Assembly: GCA_016795465.1 (NCBI GenBank)
Contig: JAEUHK010000002.1
Location: 1 to 64,000 of the forward strand
Reading direction: 5' to 3'
DNA: 64,000 bases
Source of the DNA: Verrucomicrobiaceae bacterium
GTDB taxonomy: Bacteria > Verrucomicrobiota > Verrucomicrobiia > Verrucomicrobiales > Verrucomicrobiaceae
The notes beneath the pieces were generated by a model. The model searched no databases, was not told the DNA's origin, and saw only the letters and a program-made list of their open reading frames with translations. Shown in pieces: positions 9,226-18,518 of the stretch (the first letter of the stretch is position 1; every line of letters begins with the position of its first letter). Made by a program: the position numbers and the translations under genes.

Positions 9226-9250
9226 TAAAACCTGTTTAAAGCCCTAAATA

Positions 9251-10969
9251 TTATAGATCTCTTAAATAATCCAGACTTTTTGTCTTCCGTTTTGCAAAAA
9301 AATAAGGCACGCCGCCCGCTCCAGCCGTCAGCAGGAGCAAAATTCCCAGGCTCAGCGCCTCCATCCGCCAGTTTCCCACCGGAAACGCCGTCGCCATCGG
9401 GTTCAGGCTGCTCCATGACGGCAGGAGCACCACTGTCATGCCGAGTAGAATGTAAATGAAGCTGCTGATGAGGCAGACCGTGCCGCCAAAGCCGGAAACG
9501 ATGCGGGCCGGGTTGGCCTCGCGGAAATTGGGCAGCAGAGCCCCAAGCGAGAGCGCCAAGGCGGTGAGGCCATAGCTCATCATCATCATGGCCAGCGCAA
9601 AAAAGAGCAGGCGCTGCGCCGGCATGCCGAGCGAGTAGCCGGAGAGACATACCAGCACGGTCATGAGCAGGGCAAGCACGCCGGCGGCGAGGCGCAGCTT
9701 CAGCGCCAGCACGCGATTGAGCGGCACGGGCGAGAGGCCGAGGATCCACATGCGCTGCCCTTCGAGGCTGAGCTGCGGGTAAATGAATCGCGTCGTGAGT
9801 GTCGAAAGCGCCAAGCAGCACACGAGCAGGTTCAGGTGGCTGATCACCGTCGTCCAAAACGGATTTTGCAGGTCGTAGCCCATGCGGCGGAGGTTCGCCG
9901 AGTAAATCAAAAGCAGGCCAAAGATCACCGTGCACTGCCCCCACTGCACCGGTTCACGGAAAAACACCCGCACCTCCTTGCCGAGGATGGCAAACGACGC
10001 GCGGTCGAGTGCCAGCGCCTTGCGGGTGATCTCCGCCAGCGTGCCCGGCCGCATGTCGAGGTTCAAAGTGCCTCGCTGGCCGCCCGGTGCCGACTGCATC
10101 AGGCGATTCCACGCAGGCATGAACAAGCCGCCAGCCAGCCGCGTGGTGAGCACCAGCGCCGCCAGCGCATGCGAGAGCAGCACGAGATTGAAAAACAATG
10201 CCCGCTGACCCGTGCCGCGGCCGCTGGCATAGATCACCTCCGCCACCCACGAGCTCGGCAGCAGCGGGTGCATGCAGATTTCCGTGTGCTTCAGGATCTC
10301 GCTCACGCCCGTGGCCACATCGCCCGTGCGCACCGCCTCGAAATCGAAGGTCAGGAAGGCCTTCACCGCACTGCCGAGCAGCAGCAGCGCCGCGAACGCC
10401 GCGGGCTTCCACCACCAGCGGCGGGCAAAGCGCACGAGAAGCAGCAGCATCCACGTCGAGAGATTCGCCGCGATGGTCACCAGACAAATCAAAGCGGGAA
10501 CCGTGGCCACAAAGAAGCCTGCGCCCGCATGGTAAAGCCGGCCCAGCGCCAGCAAAATGGGGGCACTCAGCACCAGCAGGCCCCAACTGGCCAGCAGCAT
10601 GCCCTCCAGCGTCTTCCACATCACCAGGCTGCGAGGGGCCAGCGGCAGCGCCACCTGCCATTCCATGTCCTTTTTCCGAAACAGGCCCATGCCCGTGATC
10701 GTGGCGTTGGAGAGCACCAGCATCACGAAGAAGAAGAAAAACAGCAGATACACCAGCCGCTCCGCCAGCAGCGGCCCGAGCAGCGGAATGCCCATCACAT
10801 AGTCGAGGCCGTGCGCCACCAGCTTGTAGGCCGCCACGGCATAAAACGCCAGAAAGCCGCCCACCGTGATCACGAGCAGCTTGTTCGCCGAGAGACCATG
10901 CGCGGCCTTGTTCACCAGCATCTGCCAGTGCGTTCGGGCGAGGAGGACGGTGGTGCCTGCGACGGTCAT
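9251..10969 (-). CDS. multi-pass membrane protein resembling an ABC-2 type transporter permease
   Basis: A 572-aa integral membrane protein with about 12 hydrophobic segments in two similar halves (for instance around residues 30-110, 140-260 and 345-540). The motif EVRVFFREPVQWGQCTVIFG before the second half is typical of coupling helices in large ABC-2 permeases and putative ABC exporters. The start chosen is the ATG at 10969 (MTVAGTTVLLARTHWQ); a longer frame from 11065 would run back through the divergent promoter region and into the next gene. No ATPase gene is adjacent, so the transporter partner must lie elsewhere. Substrate unknown. Confidence 0.7.
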   Translation of the reverse strand: MTVAGTTVLLARTHWQMLVNKAAHGLSANKLLVITVGGFLAFYAVAAYKLVAHGLDYVMGIPLLGPLLAERLVYLLFFFFFVMLVLSNATITGMGLFRKKDMEWQVALPLAPRSLVMWKTLEGMLLASWGLLVLSAPILLALGRLYHAGAGFFVATVPALICLVTIAANLSTWMLLLLVRFARRWWWKPAAFAALLLLGSAVKAFLTFDFEAVRTGDVATGVSEILKHTEICMHPLLPSSWVAEVIYASGRGTGQRALFFNLVLLSHALAALVLTTRLAGGLFMPAWNRLMQSAPGGQRGTLNLDMRPGTLAEITRKALALDRASFAILGKEVRVFFREPVQWGQCTVIFGLLLIYSANLRRMGYDLQNPFWTTVISHLNLLVCCLALSTLTTRFIYPQLSLEGQRMWILGLSPVPLNRVLALKLRLAAGVLALLMTVLVCLSGYSLGMPAQRLLFFALAMMMMSYGLTALALSLGALLPNFREANPARIVSGFGGTVCLISSFIYILLGMTVVLLPSWSSLNPMATAFPVGNWRMEALSLGILLLLTAGAGGVPYFFAKRKTKSLDYLRDL

Positions 10970-11063
10970 TTCTCCAGTGCATACAAAACGCCGCACGCTT
11001 TGGGAAGTGTGAACCGCAAAAAAGCCTTTGCGAAGCCTCGCGGGCTTCGTTGTGCTCCGCCGC

Positions 11064-11420
11064 ATGAGCGAAGCCTTCCAAAAACTCCTCGAACAACGCC
11101 AGCAGCGCTACGCTGCGGAGGCTCGCCAGCAAAGGTGGCTGCTCGTCGCCGGTGGCATCGCCATCGTGCTTGTCGTTTTGTTTCTCCTCTGGCGTGGTCA
11201 GGAGCACCCGGTGAACCCGAACACGGCCACACGGGAGCAATTGCTCACTTTGCCGGAGGTCGGTCCCGAGATCGCTGACCGCATCCTGAAGCTGCGGCCC
11301 TTCACCGATGCTGCCGACATGGAAAAGCGCGTCAAAGGCATCGGCCCGAAGACGCTCGAGCAGATGAAAAAGGCCCTCGATTTCGACGGCGATGGAGCCG
11401 CGGACTGCTGCGTGCGGTGA
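11064..11420 (+). CDS. ComEA-like helix-hairpin-helix protein with an N-terminal membrane anchor
   Basis: A 118-aa protein. Residues about 25-43 (WLLVAGGIAIVLVVLFLLW) are a membrane helix. Residues 50-108 carry the tandem helix-hairpin-helix DNA-binding fold of the ComEA C-terminal domain (VNPNTATREQLLTLPEVGPE, then VKGIGPKTLEQMKKAL). ComEA proteins bind incoming DNA outside the membrane during transformation, but many short relatives have no proven competence role. The start at 11064 keeps the protein clear of the divergent gene. A 7-bp hairpin at 11031-11049 lies just upstream, between the two divergent genes. Confidence 0.82.
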   Translation: MSEAFQKLLEQRQQRYAAEARQQRWLLVAGGIAIVLVVLFLLWRGQEHPVNPNTATREQLLTLPEVGPEIADRILKLRPFTDAADMEKRVKGIGPKTLEQMKKALDFDGDGAADCCVR

Positions 11421-11474
11421 CGCGGCGATTTTTCCCGATTGGCGGGCGCATCTGGCTCCGTTAGATGGGGCCGC

Positions 11475-12767
11475 ATGAAACGCACGTTTGCCCTTCTCGC
11501 CCTTCTTTCCATCTCCGCCGCTGCCAAGACCGACTGGAGCCGCTTCCGCGGCCCAAACGGCACCGGCCTCGCCGATACGACCGGCCTCCCGAGCGTCGTG
11601 GACGATAGCACCACGCTGTGGAAAGCCCCGCTGGGCAAAGGCTGGTCCTCGCCCGTGCTGTTTGGCGACAAGGTCTTCGTCACCGCCGAGACCGCCGCGA
11701 ACAAGCGTGCCGTCATCGCCCTCTCCGCCGCCGATGGGAAAGAAGTCTGGCGCTACGAGTCCGAATTTGTCCCGCACAACATCCACAAGACCTACAACAC
11801 CTTCGCCAGCAGCAGCCCCTTCGTCGATGCGGAGCGTGTGTACATCAATTGGAGCAGCGGCACGGACATCCAGGCGCTCGCCTTGGACCACACCGGCAAG
11901 CTCCTCTGGCACAACGACCATGTGGCGGACTACATCCACGAGCACGGCACCGGCATCTCCCCCATCGTCGAGGACGGCATCATGATCGTGCGCAGCGAGT
12001 TTGACTGGCAGCGCGATGGCAAAGTCTATACCGAGGACCCCGCGCAGCAGAAGTGGACCTCCTGCATCGTCGGCCTCGATGCCAAGACCGGCAAGCAGGC
12101 CTGGAAGCTCGACATCCCGAACTGCCTCAACACCTTCTCCACGCCCGTCGTGCACACCTTGAAGAGCGGGAAGAAGGAAATCATCTGCGCCGACACCGGC
12201 AGCGGCGTCATGGGCATCGACCTCCTGACCGGCAAGCTCAACTGGCAGCACAATCCTGGCTACAAGCAGCGCAGCCTCGGCTCCGGCGTGCTCAGCAATG
12301 GCTTCTACTTCTGCACCTTCGGCACCGGCGGCGGTGTGAAGGAAGTGGCGGCCCTTGATCTCCAAAGCGGCAAGCCGCAGCCGGTGAACTTCGACATCCC
12401 GAAAGGCCTCCCTTATGTCCCTTCCCCGCTCGTCATCGGCGAGCACATGTACCTCCTCGGCGATGGCGGCATCCTCCGCTGCGTGGAGCAAAAGACCGGC
12501 AAGGTCATCTATGAGGAGCGTCTCGAAGGCACCAAAGGCAGCGCGAAATTCTTCAGCAGCCCCGTCGCCGGTGATGGCAAGATCTTCTGCGCCAGCCAGC
12601 AGGGCGATCTCATCGTCGTCAAAGCGGGACCAAAGTTCGAAAAGCTCGCCGTCAGCCCTCTTGGTGCCCCCGTGAACTCGGTCCCTGCCATCGGTGACAA
12701 ACGCCTCTACATCCGCACGGCGGACGCGCTTCTCTGCTTGGGAGCCAAAGGCCAGCCGGTGCCTTGA
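11475..12767 (+). CDS. exported PQQ-like beta-propeller repeat protein
   Basis: A 430-aa protein with a signal peptide (MKRTFALLALLSISAAAKT). The opening motif WSRFRGPNGTGLA is typical of planctomycete and verrucomicrobial PQQ-like repeat proteins. It is followed by about seven blade repeats with the pattern LDAKTGKQAWKLD / LLTGKLNWQ / VEQKTGKVIYEERL. Such propellers often act as scaffolds or quinoprotein-like dehydrogenases; no catalytic cofactor site can be confirmed here. The ATG at 11475 is preferred over an upstream frame start at 11439 because it begins the signal peptide. The gene is followed by the nested hairpin at 12775-12817, a possible terminator. Confidence 0.88.
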   Translation: MKRTFALLALLSISAAAKTDWSRFRGPNGTGLADTTGLPSVVDDSTTLWKAPLGKGWSSPVLFGDKVFVTAETAANKRAVIALSAADGKEVWRYESEFVPHNIHKTYNTFASSSPFVDAERVYINWSSGTDIQALALDHTGKLLWHNDHVADYIHEHGTGISPIVEDGIMIVRSEFDWQRDGKVYTEDPAQQKWTSCIVGLDAKTGKQAWKLDIPNCLNTFSTPVVHTLKSGKKEIICADTGSGVMGIDLLTGKLNWQHNPGYKQRSLGSGVLSNGFYFCTFGTGGGVKEVAALDLQSGKPQPVNFDIPKGLPYVPSPLVIGEHMYLLGDGGILRCVEQKTGKVIYEERLEGTKGSAKFFSSPVAGDGKIFCASQQGDLIVVKAGPKFEKLAVSPLGAPVNSVPAIGDKRLYIRTADALLCLGAKGQPVP

Positions 12768-12774
12768 TTCAACA

Positions 12775-12817
12775 AGCCCATCTTGGAGGGCGGGATTCCA
12801 TTCCCGCCCCAATGGGC
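12775..12817. repeat. nested inverted repeat, REP-like, possible terminator
   Basis: The outer arms AGCCCAT (12775-12781) and ATGGGCT (12811-12817 region) enclose inner arms GGGCGGGA (12788-12795) and TCCCGCCC (12802-12809) with a six-base loop. It follows the PQQ-repeat gene directly. The inner hairpin resembles one at 23186-23203, suggesting a dispersed REP-like element. There is no U-run, so termination would be weak. Confidence 0.6.
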
Positions 12818-12895
12818 TCCAAGAGCGAGTCGATCAGGAAAGTGGGGGCAGAAGCTCCTCAAGCAAACCGCGCCAGCATCGCGGGCTGTCGATGA

Positions 12896-13032
12896 TAGGC
12901 CGTGTTTGAAAACCCACGGTGCGCTGATCTTGCAAGGCGCGTCTGGCGTAGGTTGTTCACGCTTTAGCGTGCGCTGGTTTTTGGCACGCTAAAGCGTGAA
13001 CAACCTACATGGAGGTTTTCAAACACGGCCTA
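12896..13032. repeat. 137-bp element of two nested perfect inverted repeats
   Basis: The outer arms of 19 bp (12896-12914 and 13014-13032, key bases GGCCGTGTTTGAAAACC) are perfect complements. The inner arms of 24 bp (12948-12971 and 12985-13008, core CACGCTTTAGCGTG) are also perfect complements, around a 13-base loop. The inner arms each hold a short palindrome of their own. The interval 12768-13092 has no other recognisable gene. The shape fits a small non-autonomous mobile element (MITE or REP doublet); no transposase is nearby. Confidence 0.8.
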
Positions 13033-13092
13033 GGTTATAAACGGGCAGGCATGGCAGAGTCCCATGCTGAGCACCAGATCAGCTGCTGCCAG

Positions 13093-13536
13093 TTACCGCC
13101 TCAGCGCATGGATCAGCTCGTTGAGTTTTTGACGCAGGCTTTCCATGTCAGGATCGGGCATGGGGGTGTCCAGTGTGTTCACCCCGTTGCTGTTGCTGCT
13201 GCATTGGCTGAGGGTGTTGAGGAGTCCGTTGTTGAGATCAGTCTGCGTCACTTCGCCGGGCGGGCCTTGGGGGCCGGTGGGGCCTTGTGGCCCTTCGGGT
13301 CCTGCTGGGCCTTGCGGGCCGCCGGGGTCTCCCTGTGGGCCTTGGGGACCTTGGGGGCCGGGCGGGCCTTGCTGCCCTTGAGAGCCTTCCGGCCCGGGCG
13401 GTCCCTGCGCACCCTCTGGCCCCGGCGGGCCGGCGGGGATGGCGTCGATGAGCTCTTTGAGGCCGTTGAGCTGGCCGCGCATTTGCACGGCATCGATGAG
13501 GGTGTTTTCCTGCGGGAGGTTGGGGTCGAAGGGCAT
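13093..13536 (-). CDS. collagen-like (Gly-X-Y repeat) protein
   Basis: A 147-aa protein starting at the ATG at 13536 ([20 protein letters not shown]). Residues about 36-94 are some twenty Gly-X-Y triplets rich in Pro and Gln, with one register slip at GDPGGPQ near residue 70. The ends are non-collagenous: an amphipathic N-terminal helix that could trimerise, and a C-terminal helix ([15 protein letters not shown]). Bacterial collagen-like proteins form trimeric stalks on cell surfaces or phage tails. No signal peptide is seen, so the location is unclear. The gene follows the 269-aa protein gene on the same strand after 37 bases, suggesting an operon. Confidence 0.83.
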   Translation of the reverse strand: MPFDPNLPQENTLIDAVQMRGQLNGLKELIDAIPAGPPGPEGAQGPPGPEGSQGQQGPPGPQGPQGPQGDPGGPQGPAGPEGPQGPTGPQGPPGEVTQTDLNNGLLNTLSQCSSNSNGVNTLDTPMPDPDMESLRQKLNELIHALRR

Positions 13537-13573
13537 GGCGGGGGCTTTTTGGGGGGGTTGCCTGCCGTTAGGG

Positions 13574-14383
13574 TCACGGGGCGACGGTGACGCTGGCCAC
13601 CTCCGTGAAGCCGCCGGTAGGCGCGGCGTCGTCATAGAATTGCAGGCGGTATTCGCGCACTTCGGGGACTCCGGCGGCCAGCAGGGGGCGCTCATCGAGG
13701 TAGGGGCTGGCGAGGTCGATGGCGAGCATTTCCCATGCGCCGCCGCCACGGCGGCTGTAGATGACGACGCCCTGGCGGCCATACTTTTTGAAGGTGACCT
13801 TCACGCATTCGCAACTGCCGCTGCCGCCGCGCTCGACTTTGAGGCTGAATTCCGGCAGCGGATGCTCGGTGGCATCTTCCTGGCCGACGATGCCGAGCTG
13901 GAGGCCGATGGCTTCGGTGTATTTCGGGTTCGATTTGATGGCCTGGACAAAGGTGGTGATGCGGCGCAGGGCTCCGGAGGGCACGGCGGTGACGCCGGCA
14001 GGCAGCGCTGGCACGGTGAAGACGGGCAGGACGAAGGGGTCGCCGCCGGGGCCGTCAAAGAGCACGTCGAGGGCCTCCGTGTAGGCGGGGCCGAACTCGC
14101 GCACTTTGGTCAGGTAGATGCCGTTGGCGTATTGGCAGAAGCGGGCGTCGTTGACGATGGCGGTCACGTCGTCCGCGGGCATGCCGAGCACGGCGTTGGC
14201 GATGGGGAGCTGGGCCGCGAAATTGGCGAACCATTCGGTCCGTTCAGCGACGGTGCGGGGGAGGTAGGGCTGGCGTTTCATGGTGGTGTTTGTGCGTTTG
14301 GCGGGTGTCGTTGTGCTTGGGGGAGATGGCGGCGGACCCCAGAGGGCTCCAGCATTGTAGGTGGCCTGGTTCCAGTTCGGCAT
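13574..14383 (-). CDS. conserved hypothetical protein with a fibronectin-like C-terminus
   Basis: A 269-aa protein starting [19 protein letters not shown], an opening I associate with verrucomicrobial proteins of unknown function. The middle ([20 protein letters not shown] and onward) is helical. The C-terminal third ([20 protein letters not shown], then [20 protein letters not shown]) has the beta-strand pattern of a fibronectin type III or similar domain. There is no signal peptide or membrane helix. It pairs with the collagen-like gene downstream. Function unknown. Confidence 0.65.
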   Translation of the reverse strand: MPNWNQATYNAGALWGPPPSPPSTTTPAKRTNTTMKRQPYLPRTVAERTEWFANFAAQLPIANAVLGMPADDVTAIVNDARFCQYANGIYLTKVREFGPAYTEALDVLFDGPGGDPFVLPVFTVPALPAGVTAVPSGALRRITTFVQAIKSNPKYTEAIGLQLGIVGQEDATEHPLPEFSLKVERGGSGSCECVKVTFKKYGRQGVVIYSRRGGGAWEMLAIDLASPYLDERPLLAAGVPEVREYRLQFYDDAAPTGGFTEVASVTVAP

Positions 14384-14445
14384 GGCAGGTGTGGCAGCGG
14401 GTCATGAGGGCAGCGGCGGGCGCTGCACCGGGCAGGGGCCGGTTC

Positions 14446-14781
14446 AGGCCCGTTGAGTGGTGGAAGCGGGAAGTTCTGCCGGACGACAGAACCGTCCCGA
14501 TGGACGACAAAACGGCTGGGGGCGGGAACGGAACGGGCCTGCGCCTGCGCAGAACCTCCCGCACGCACGCGGCAGGGCCTGATTCGTGCGTGCAGGCCGC
14601 TTCGGCGCTGCGCCGGGCCGTTCTGTCGTGGAAACGGCCCTTTCTGCACGGGAACAGAATGCTTCTGCGGCACGACAAAACCTTTGTGATGAACGCCCGA
14701 ACCGTTCTGCACGACAAGCGGAGGATTTTGCCAAGGAAGCGGGGAAATCTGCCGTCCGCCAGAACCTGCCTGCGACGGAAA
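14446..14781. repeat. degenerate 21-nt tandem repeat array, about 16 units
   Basis: Read in exact 21-base steps from 14446, units share ACC near positions 4-6, a TTCTGC-like core near positions 8-13 and a GAC-like end. Examples begin at 14467, 14488, 14656, 14698 and 14761. The core is often ACCGTTCTGCACGAC. Because 21 is a multiple of three and stops are rare, several frames on both strands stay open, and any product would be a heptad repeat (plus strand: RTVPMDD, KTFVMNA, RTVLHDK, RTCLRRK). The stretch 14384-15248 has no other recognisable gene. I cannot decide whether the array is coding. Confidence 0.8.
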
Positions 14782-15248
14782 AAGACGCCCCCCAGCCATC
14801 CGGGGAGCGCAGAACCATCGGTTCCGGCGCACAATGAGCTTTATTCGGTGAAAAAGCCTTCATCGTAGTGGGAAATACCACGACCGCAGGCTGTCTGAAC
14901 AGAAGAATTTGGTGCGGTGCCGAAAATTTTGGCCGGCCCGCGCTTCCTGCGCCTAGGGATCGGGAGGATGACCGACGGTTGGGTGCGGACATAAAGATTT
15001 CACCTGATCTTTCATGCTTCATGCCGCCTTACCCCATTCCCCCCGCCATAGTCATAGCGACGCGTCTGCGCGGCGAACTCCATTTTATGCCGTCGAATTT
15101 TTGCACACTGACACCATTTCTTCGCCCAAATCTCCCCGCGACTCCGAGACTTAAAGGCCGCTGAAGGTCGCCGCCCTGCCGCTCCCTGAGTGTTGCCATC
15201 AATGCCATCCCCTGCTTGGATAGGTGAAATTCCTCCTTCACCTCCCGG

Positions 15249-17615
15249 ATGAACAAGAAAGCCCTCACTGAGACGGATATCCGCACCAAGTTCATCACGC
15301 CTGCCATCGTCGGCGCGGACGGGACGAAGTGGAATGTCATGACGCAGGTGCGCGAGGAGGTCTTTTTCACCAAAGGCCGCGTCATCGTGCGTGGAAAGAC
15401 TGTGAAGCGGGGCGAGGCGAAAAAGGCGGACTACCTGCTCGACTACAAGCCGAACCTCTGCCTCGCGGTCGTGGAGGCGAAGGACAACAACCACGCTGTC
15501 GGCGCGGGCATGCCGCAGGCCTTGGAGTATGCGGAGATTCTCGACCTGCCGTTTGCCTACAGCTCGAATGGAGATGCCTTTCTGGAGCATGACCGCACCG
15601 GAGGCTCAGATGTCGTGGAGAGAGAAATCCCGCTCGATCAATTTCCCACGCCCGAGGAGCTGTGGCAGCGCTACTGCACGGCCAAGGGGCTGAAGCCCGA
15701 GCAGGTCGCCATCACGGTTCAGGACTACTACGATGACGGCTCCGGCAAGGCACCACGCTACTACCAGCTCATCGCCATCAACCGCACTGTGGACGCCATC
15801 GCACGCGGGGAGAACCGCCTCCTGCTCGTCATGGCCACGGGCACTGGCAAGACCTACACCGCCTTCCAGATCATCTGGCGGCTGTGGAAGTCGGGAGCCA
15901 AGAAGCGCATCCTCTTCCTCGTCGATCGAAACATCCTCGCCGACCAGACCAAGACGAATGACTTCAAGCCCTTCGGCACTGCAATGACGAAGGTCACGAA
16001 CCGCACGGTGGACAAGTCCTTCGAGATCTACCTCTGCCTCTATCAAGCTGTGACCGGCACCGAGGAGGAGGACAACATCTACAAGCAGTTCTCGCGGGAC
16101 TTCTTCGACCTCGTCATCGTCGATGAGTGCCATCGCGGCAGCGCGGCGGATGACGCCCGCTGGCGGCAGGTGCTGGAATACTTCTCCTCCGCCACGCAGA
16201 TCGGCCTCACCGCCACGCCTAAGGAAACGAAGGACGTGTCGAACATCGAATACTTCGGCGAGCCCATCTACACCTACTCGCTGCGTCAGGGCATCAGCGA
16301 TGGCTTTCTCGCTCCCTACAAAGTGGTGCGCATTGGTTTGGACAAAGACCTCGACGGCTGGCGGCCCGAGGACGGCCAGCGGGACAAATACGGCCAGCTC
16401 ATCGAGGACCGGGAATACAACGACCGCGACTTTGACCGGAACCTCATCCTCGAAAAGCGCACGGCCATCGTCGCGGCAAAGGTCACCGAATTCTTGAAGG
16501 CCACCAGCCGCTTCTCGAAGACCATCATCTTCTGCGAAAACATCGAGCACGCCGAGCGCATGCGGCAGGCCATGGTCAATGCCAATGCCGACCTCGCGGC
16601 CGCGAATCCGAACTACGTCGTCCGCATCACCGGCGACAACAGCGCGGGCAAGGCCCAGCTCGACAACTTCATCGACCCGGAGAAGACCTATCCCGTCATC
16701 GCCACCACCTCGCAGCTCATGTCCACCGGGGTCGATGCGCAGACCTGCAAATTGATCGTCCTGGACAAGCGCATCGGCTCCATGACCGAGTTCAAGCAGA
16801 TCATCGGTCGCGGCACGCGCATCAACGAGGACTACAACAAGCTGTTCTTCACCATCATGGACTTCAAGCGGGCCACAGCCCTCTTTGCCGATCCTGACTT
16901 CGATGGCGATCCCGTGCAGATTTACGAGCCACCCGAGGGTGGCGGCGTTGTCCCGCCCGAGGAGGAAGAAGAGGGCAATCAGGTGAACGAGGGTGAAGGC
17001 GGAGAGCTCGGCCCCTTCGAGGGCGGTGAAGGCGCCGGAGGCGATCCTCCCACGAAATACTACGTCGATAACGTCGAGGTACGCGTCGCCACCGAGCGGG
17101 TGCAATACCTCGATGAGAGCGGCAAGCTCATCACCGAGTCCTTGAAGGACTACTCCCGCAAAACCGTGCGCAAGGAGTTCGCCTCACTCGACGAGTTTTT
17201 GACCGTGTGGAACTCCGCGGAGAAGAAGCAGGCCGTTCTGGAGGAACTCGCCGCCAAGGGCGTCTTCCTCGATGAGTTGGCGGATCAGGTGGGTCACGAT
17301 CTCGATGCCTTTGATCTCGTCTGCCACATCGCCTTCGATGCCCCGCCGCTGACGCGAAAAGAACGGGCGGAGAAGGTCAAGAAGCGAAACGTCTTCGGCA
17401 AGTATGGCGAGCAGGCCCGCGCCGTGCTTGATGCCCTTCTCCAGAAGTATGCCGACAGCGGCATCACCAGCGTCGAGTCCCTCGAAATCCTCAAAGTCGA
17501 TCCCTTCACCCAGCACGGCACGCCGATTGAGATTGTGAAGCTCTTCGGCGGCAAGCCCGGCTACTTGAAGGCCATCCGGGAGCTGGAAACGGAACTTTAT
17601 CGGAGGGCGGCGTGA
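15249..17615 (+). CDS. hsdR: type I restriction enzyme, restriction/translocase subunit (EcoEI-like)
   Basis: A 788-aa motor and nuclease subunit that pumps DNA and cuts it when unmodified sites are met. The N-terminal nuclease domain shows D61 with the E-x-K pair in VVEAK (about 74-78). The helicase core has Walker A MATGTGKT at about 195-202 and the DEAD-like box VDECH at about 291-295. Later motifs are GLTATP and the arginine-rich IIGRGTRIN. An acidic, Gly-rich linker at about 570-605 precedes the helical C-terminal domain that binds HsdM. The length fits the EcoEI type. The DUF3800 gene follows with its start touching the stop codon. Confidence 0.95.
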   Translation: MNKKALTETDIRTKFITPAIVGADGTKWNVMTQVREEVFFTKGRVIVRGKTVKRGEAKKADYLLDYKPNLCLAVVEAKDNNHAVGAGMPQALEYAEILDLPFAYSSNGDAFLEHDRTGGSDVVEREIPLDQFPTPEELWQRYCTAKGLKPEQVAITVQDYYDDGSGKAPRYYQLIAINRTVDAIARGENRLLLVMATGTGKTYTAFQIIWRLWKSGAKKRILFLVDRNILADQTKTNDFKPFGTAMTKVTNRTVDKSFEIYLCLYQAVTGTEEEDNIYKQFSRDFFDLVIVDECHRGSAADDARWRQVLEYFSSATQIGLTATPKETKDVSNIEYFGEPIYTYSLRQGISDGFLAPYKVVRIGLDKDLDGWRPEDGQRDKYGQLIEDREYNDRDFDRNLILEKRTAIVAAKVTEFLKATSRFSKTIIFCENIEHAERMRQAMVNANADLAAANPNYVVRITGDNSAGKAQLDNFIDPEKTYPVIATTSQLMSTGVDAQTCKLIVLDKRIGSMTEFKQIIGRGTRINEDYNKLFFTIMDFKRATALFADPDFDGDPVQIYEPPEGGGVVPPEEEEEGNQVNEGEGGELGPFEGGEGAGGDPPTKYYVDNVEVRVATERVQYLDESGKLITESLKDYSRKTVRKEFASLDEFLTVWNSAEKKQAVLEELAAKGVFLDELADQVGHDLDAFDLVCHIAFDAPPLTRKERAEKVKKRNVFGKYGEQARAVLDALLQKYADSGITSVESLEILKVDPFTQHGTPIEIVKLFGGKPGYLKAIRELETELYRRAA
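17602..17607 (+). promoter_or_regulatory. ribosome binding site deciding the DUF3800 start
   Basis: GGAGGG lies seven bases before the ATG at 17615. It supports that ATG, or the GTG at 17612, over later starts, and allows independent loading although the gene overlaps the end of hsdR. Confidence 0.65.
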
Positions 17616-18373
17616 TGAATGCCACTGCCTCCAATTTTGGCGATTACCTCGTCTTCGTGGACGAGAGTGGGGATCACAGCCTGACCTCTATCAATCCTCA
17701 GCATCCTGTTTTTGTCCTCGCGTTCGCCATCCTCAAAAAACACGATTACACCCATCAGGTCTGCCGCGACCTGCAGCATTTCAAGCTGCGCTACTGGGGA
17801 CACGATGAGGTGGTGCTTCATGAACACGAAATTCGGAAACCTCGGGACGCATTTTCTTTTCTTCTGCTCAGGCCGCTTCGAGAACGCTTCCTGGGTGAGC
17901 TGACCTCGATGATGGAGTCATTGCCAGCCATTATTGTGGCAGTCATCATCGACAAGCATGCTTTCGCCGCTCATCACGCAGAGGCTCATCCGGGAGGCGT
18001 TTATGATTACGCCATGGAGACCGGATTGAATGCTGTGTTTGGTTGTCTGGCTTCTCTCGGGCAGTCGGAGGTCCGCACGCCCGTCATTGTCGAGTGTCGC
18101 GGGCGCAAGGAGGACAAGGAACTCGAACTCACCTTCCGGCGCTACTGTGACTTGACCAACTCCCACGACCGTCCGCTCCCACTAGATTTGGTCATGGTGC
18201 CGAAAACCGCCAACTCCGCCGGACTTCAGATCGCTGATCTCATCGCCCGCCCCATTGGCTTGCATTACTTGCGTCCAGACCAGCCCAATCGCGCTTTCGA
18301 CATCATCAAGACCAAACTCCATCGGGACGAAACCGGAAAAATGGAGGGACATGGATTGCTGCGCGTCACCTAG
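17615..18373 (+). CDS. DUF3800 domain protein
   Basis: A 252-aa protein of the DUF3800 family. The N-terminal strand LVFVDESGD (about residues 11-19) carries the conserved acidic pair, and a second acidic cluster sits in the C-terminal third (SAGLQIADLIARPIGL, with the conserved aspartate). The fold is thought to be RNase H-like, hence a possible nuclease, but activity is not established. The family is often found in defence islands and with restriction systems. The start overlaps the hsdR stop by one base (TGATG), so it is coupled to hsdR. It lies 190 bases before hsdM. Confidence 0.85.
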   Translation: MNATASNFGDYLVFVDESGDHSLTSINPQHPVFVLAFAILKKHDYTHQVCRDLQHFKLRYWGHDEVVLHEHEIRKPRDAFSFLLLRPLRERFLGELTSMMESLPAIIVAVIIDKHAFAAHHAEAHPGGVYDYAMETGLNAVFGCLASLGQSEVRTPVIVECRGRKEDKELELTFRRYCDLTNSHDRPLPLDLVMVPKTANSAGLQIADLIARPIGLHYLRPDQPNRAFDIIKTKLHRDETGKMEGHGLLRVT

Positions 18374-18518
18374 AAATGCGAAGGGCCCCCGGATGTTTCC
18401 AGGAGCCCAACGCCGGGCGGATATTTCCACCCCAGCTTGCAAGCATTCTTACACACCCCGTCTTTTCGTCAAACCCTCTTTACCTGCGCCCCCTCGCTCG
18501 TCTTGGCCTCCTTGACCT

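Noticed and set aside
9954..12812. Very long minus-strand open frame of over 900 codons
   Set aside because: It crosses the ABC-2-like gene and is antisense to the ComEA-like and PQQ-propeller genes, which have signal peptides and family motifs. It has none.
14446..14781. CRISPR array
   Set aside because: Units are contiguous 21-mers without constant repeats separated by unique spacers, and no cas gene is near.
14290..14868. Open frames through the 21-nt repeat array as genes
   Set aside because: Frames are open on both strands only because the period is a multiple of three. No start signal, family match or composition favours one, so I report the array and no CDS.
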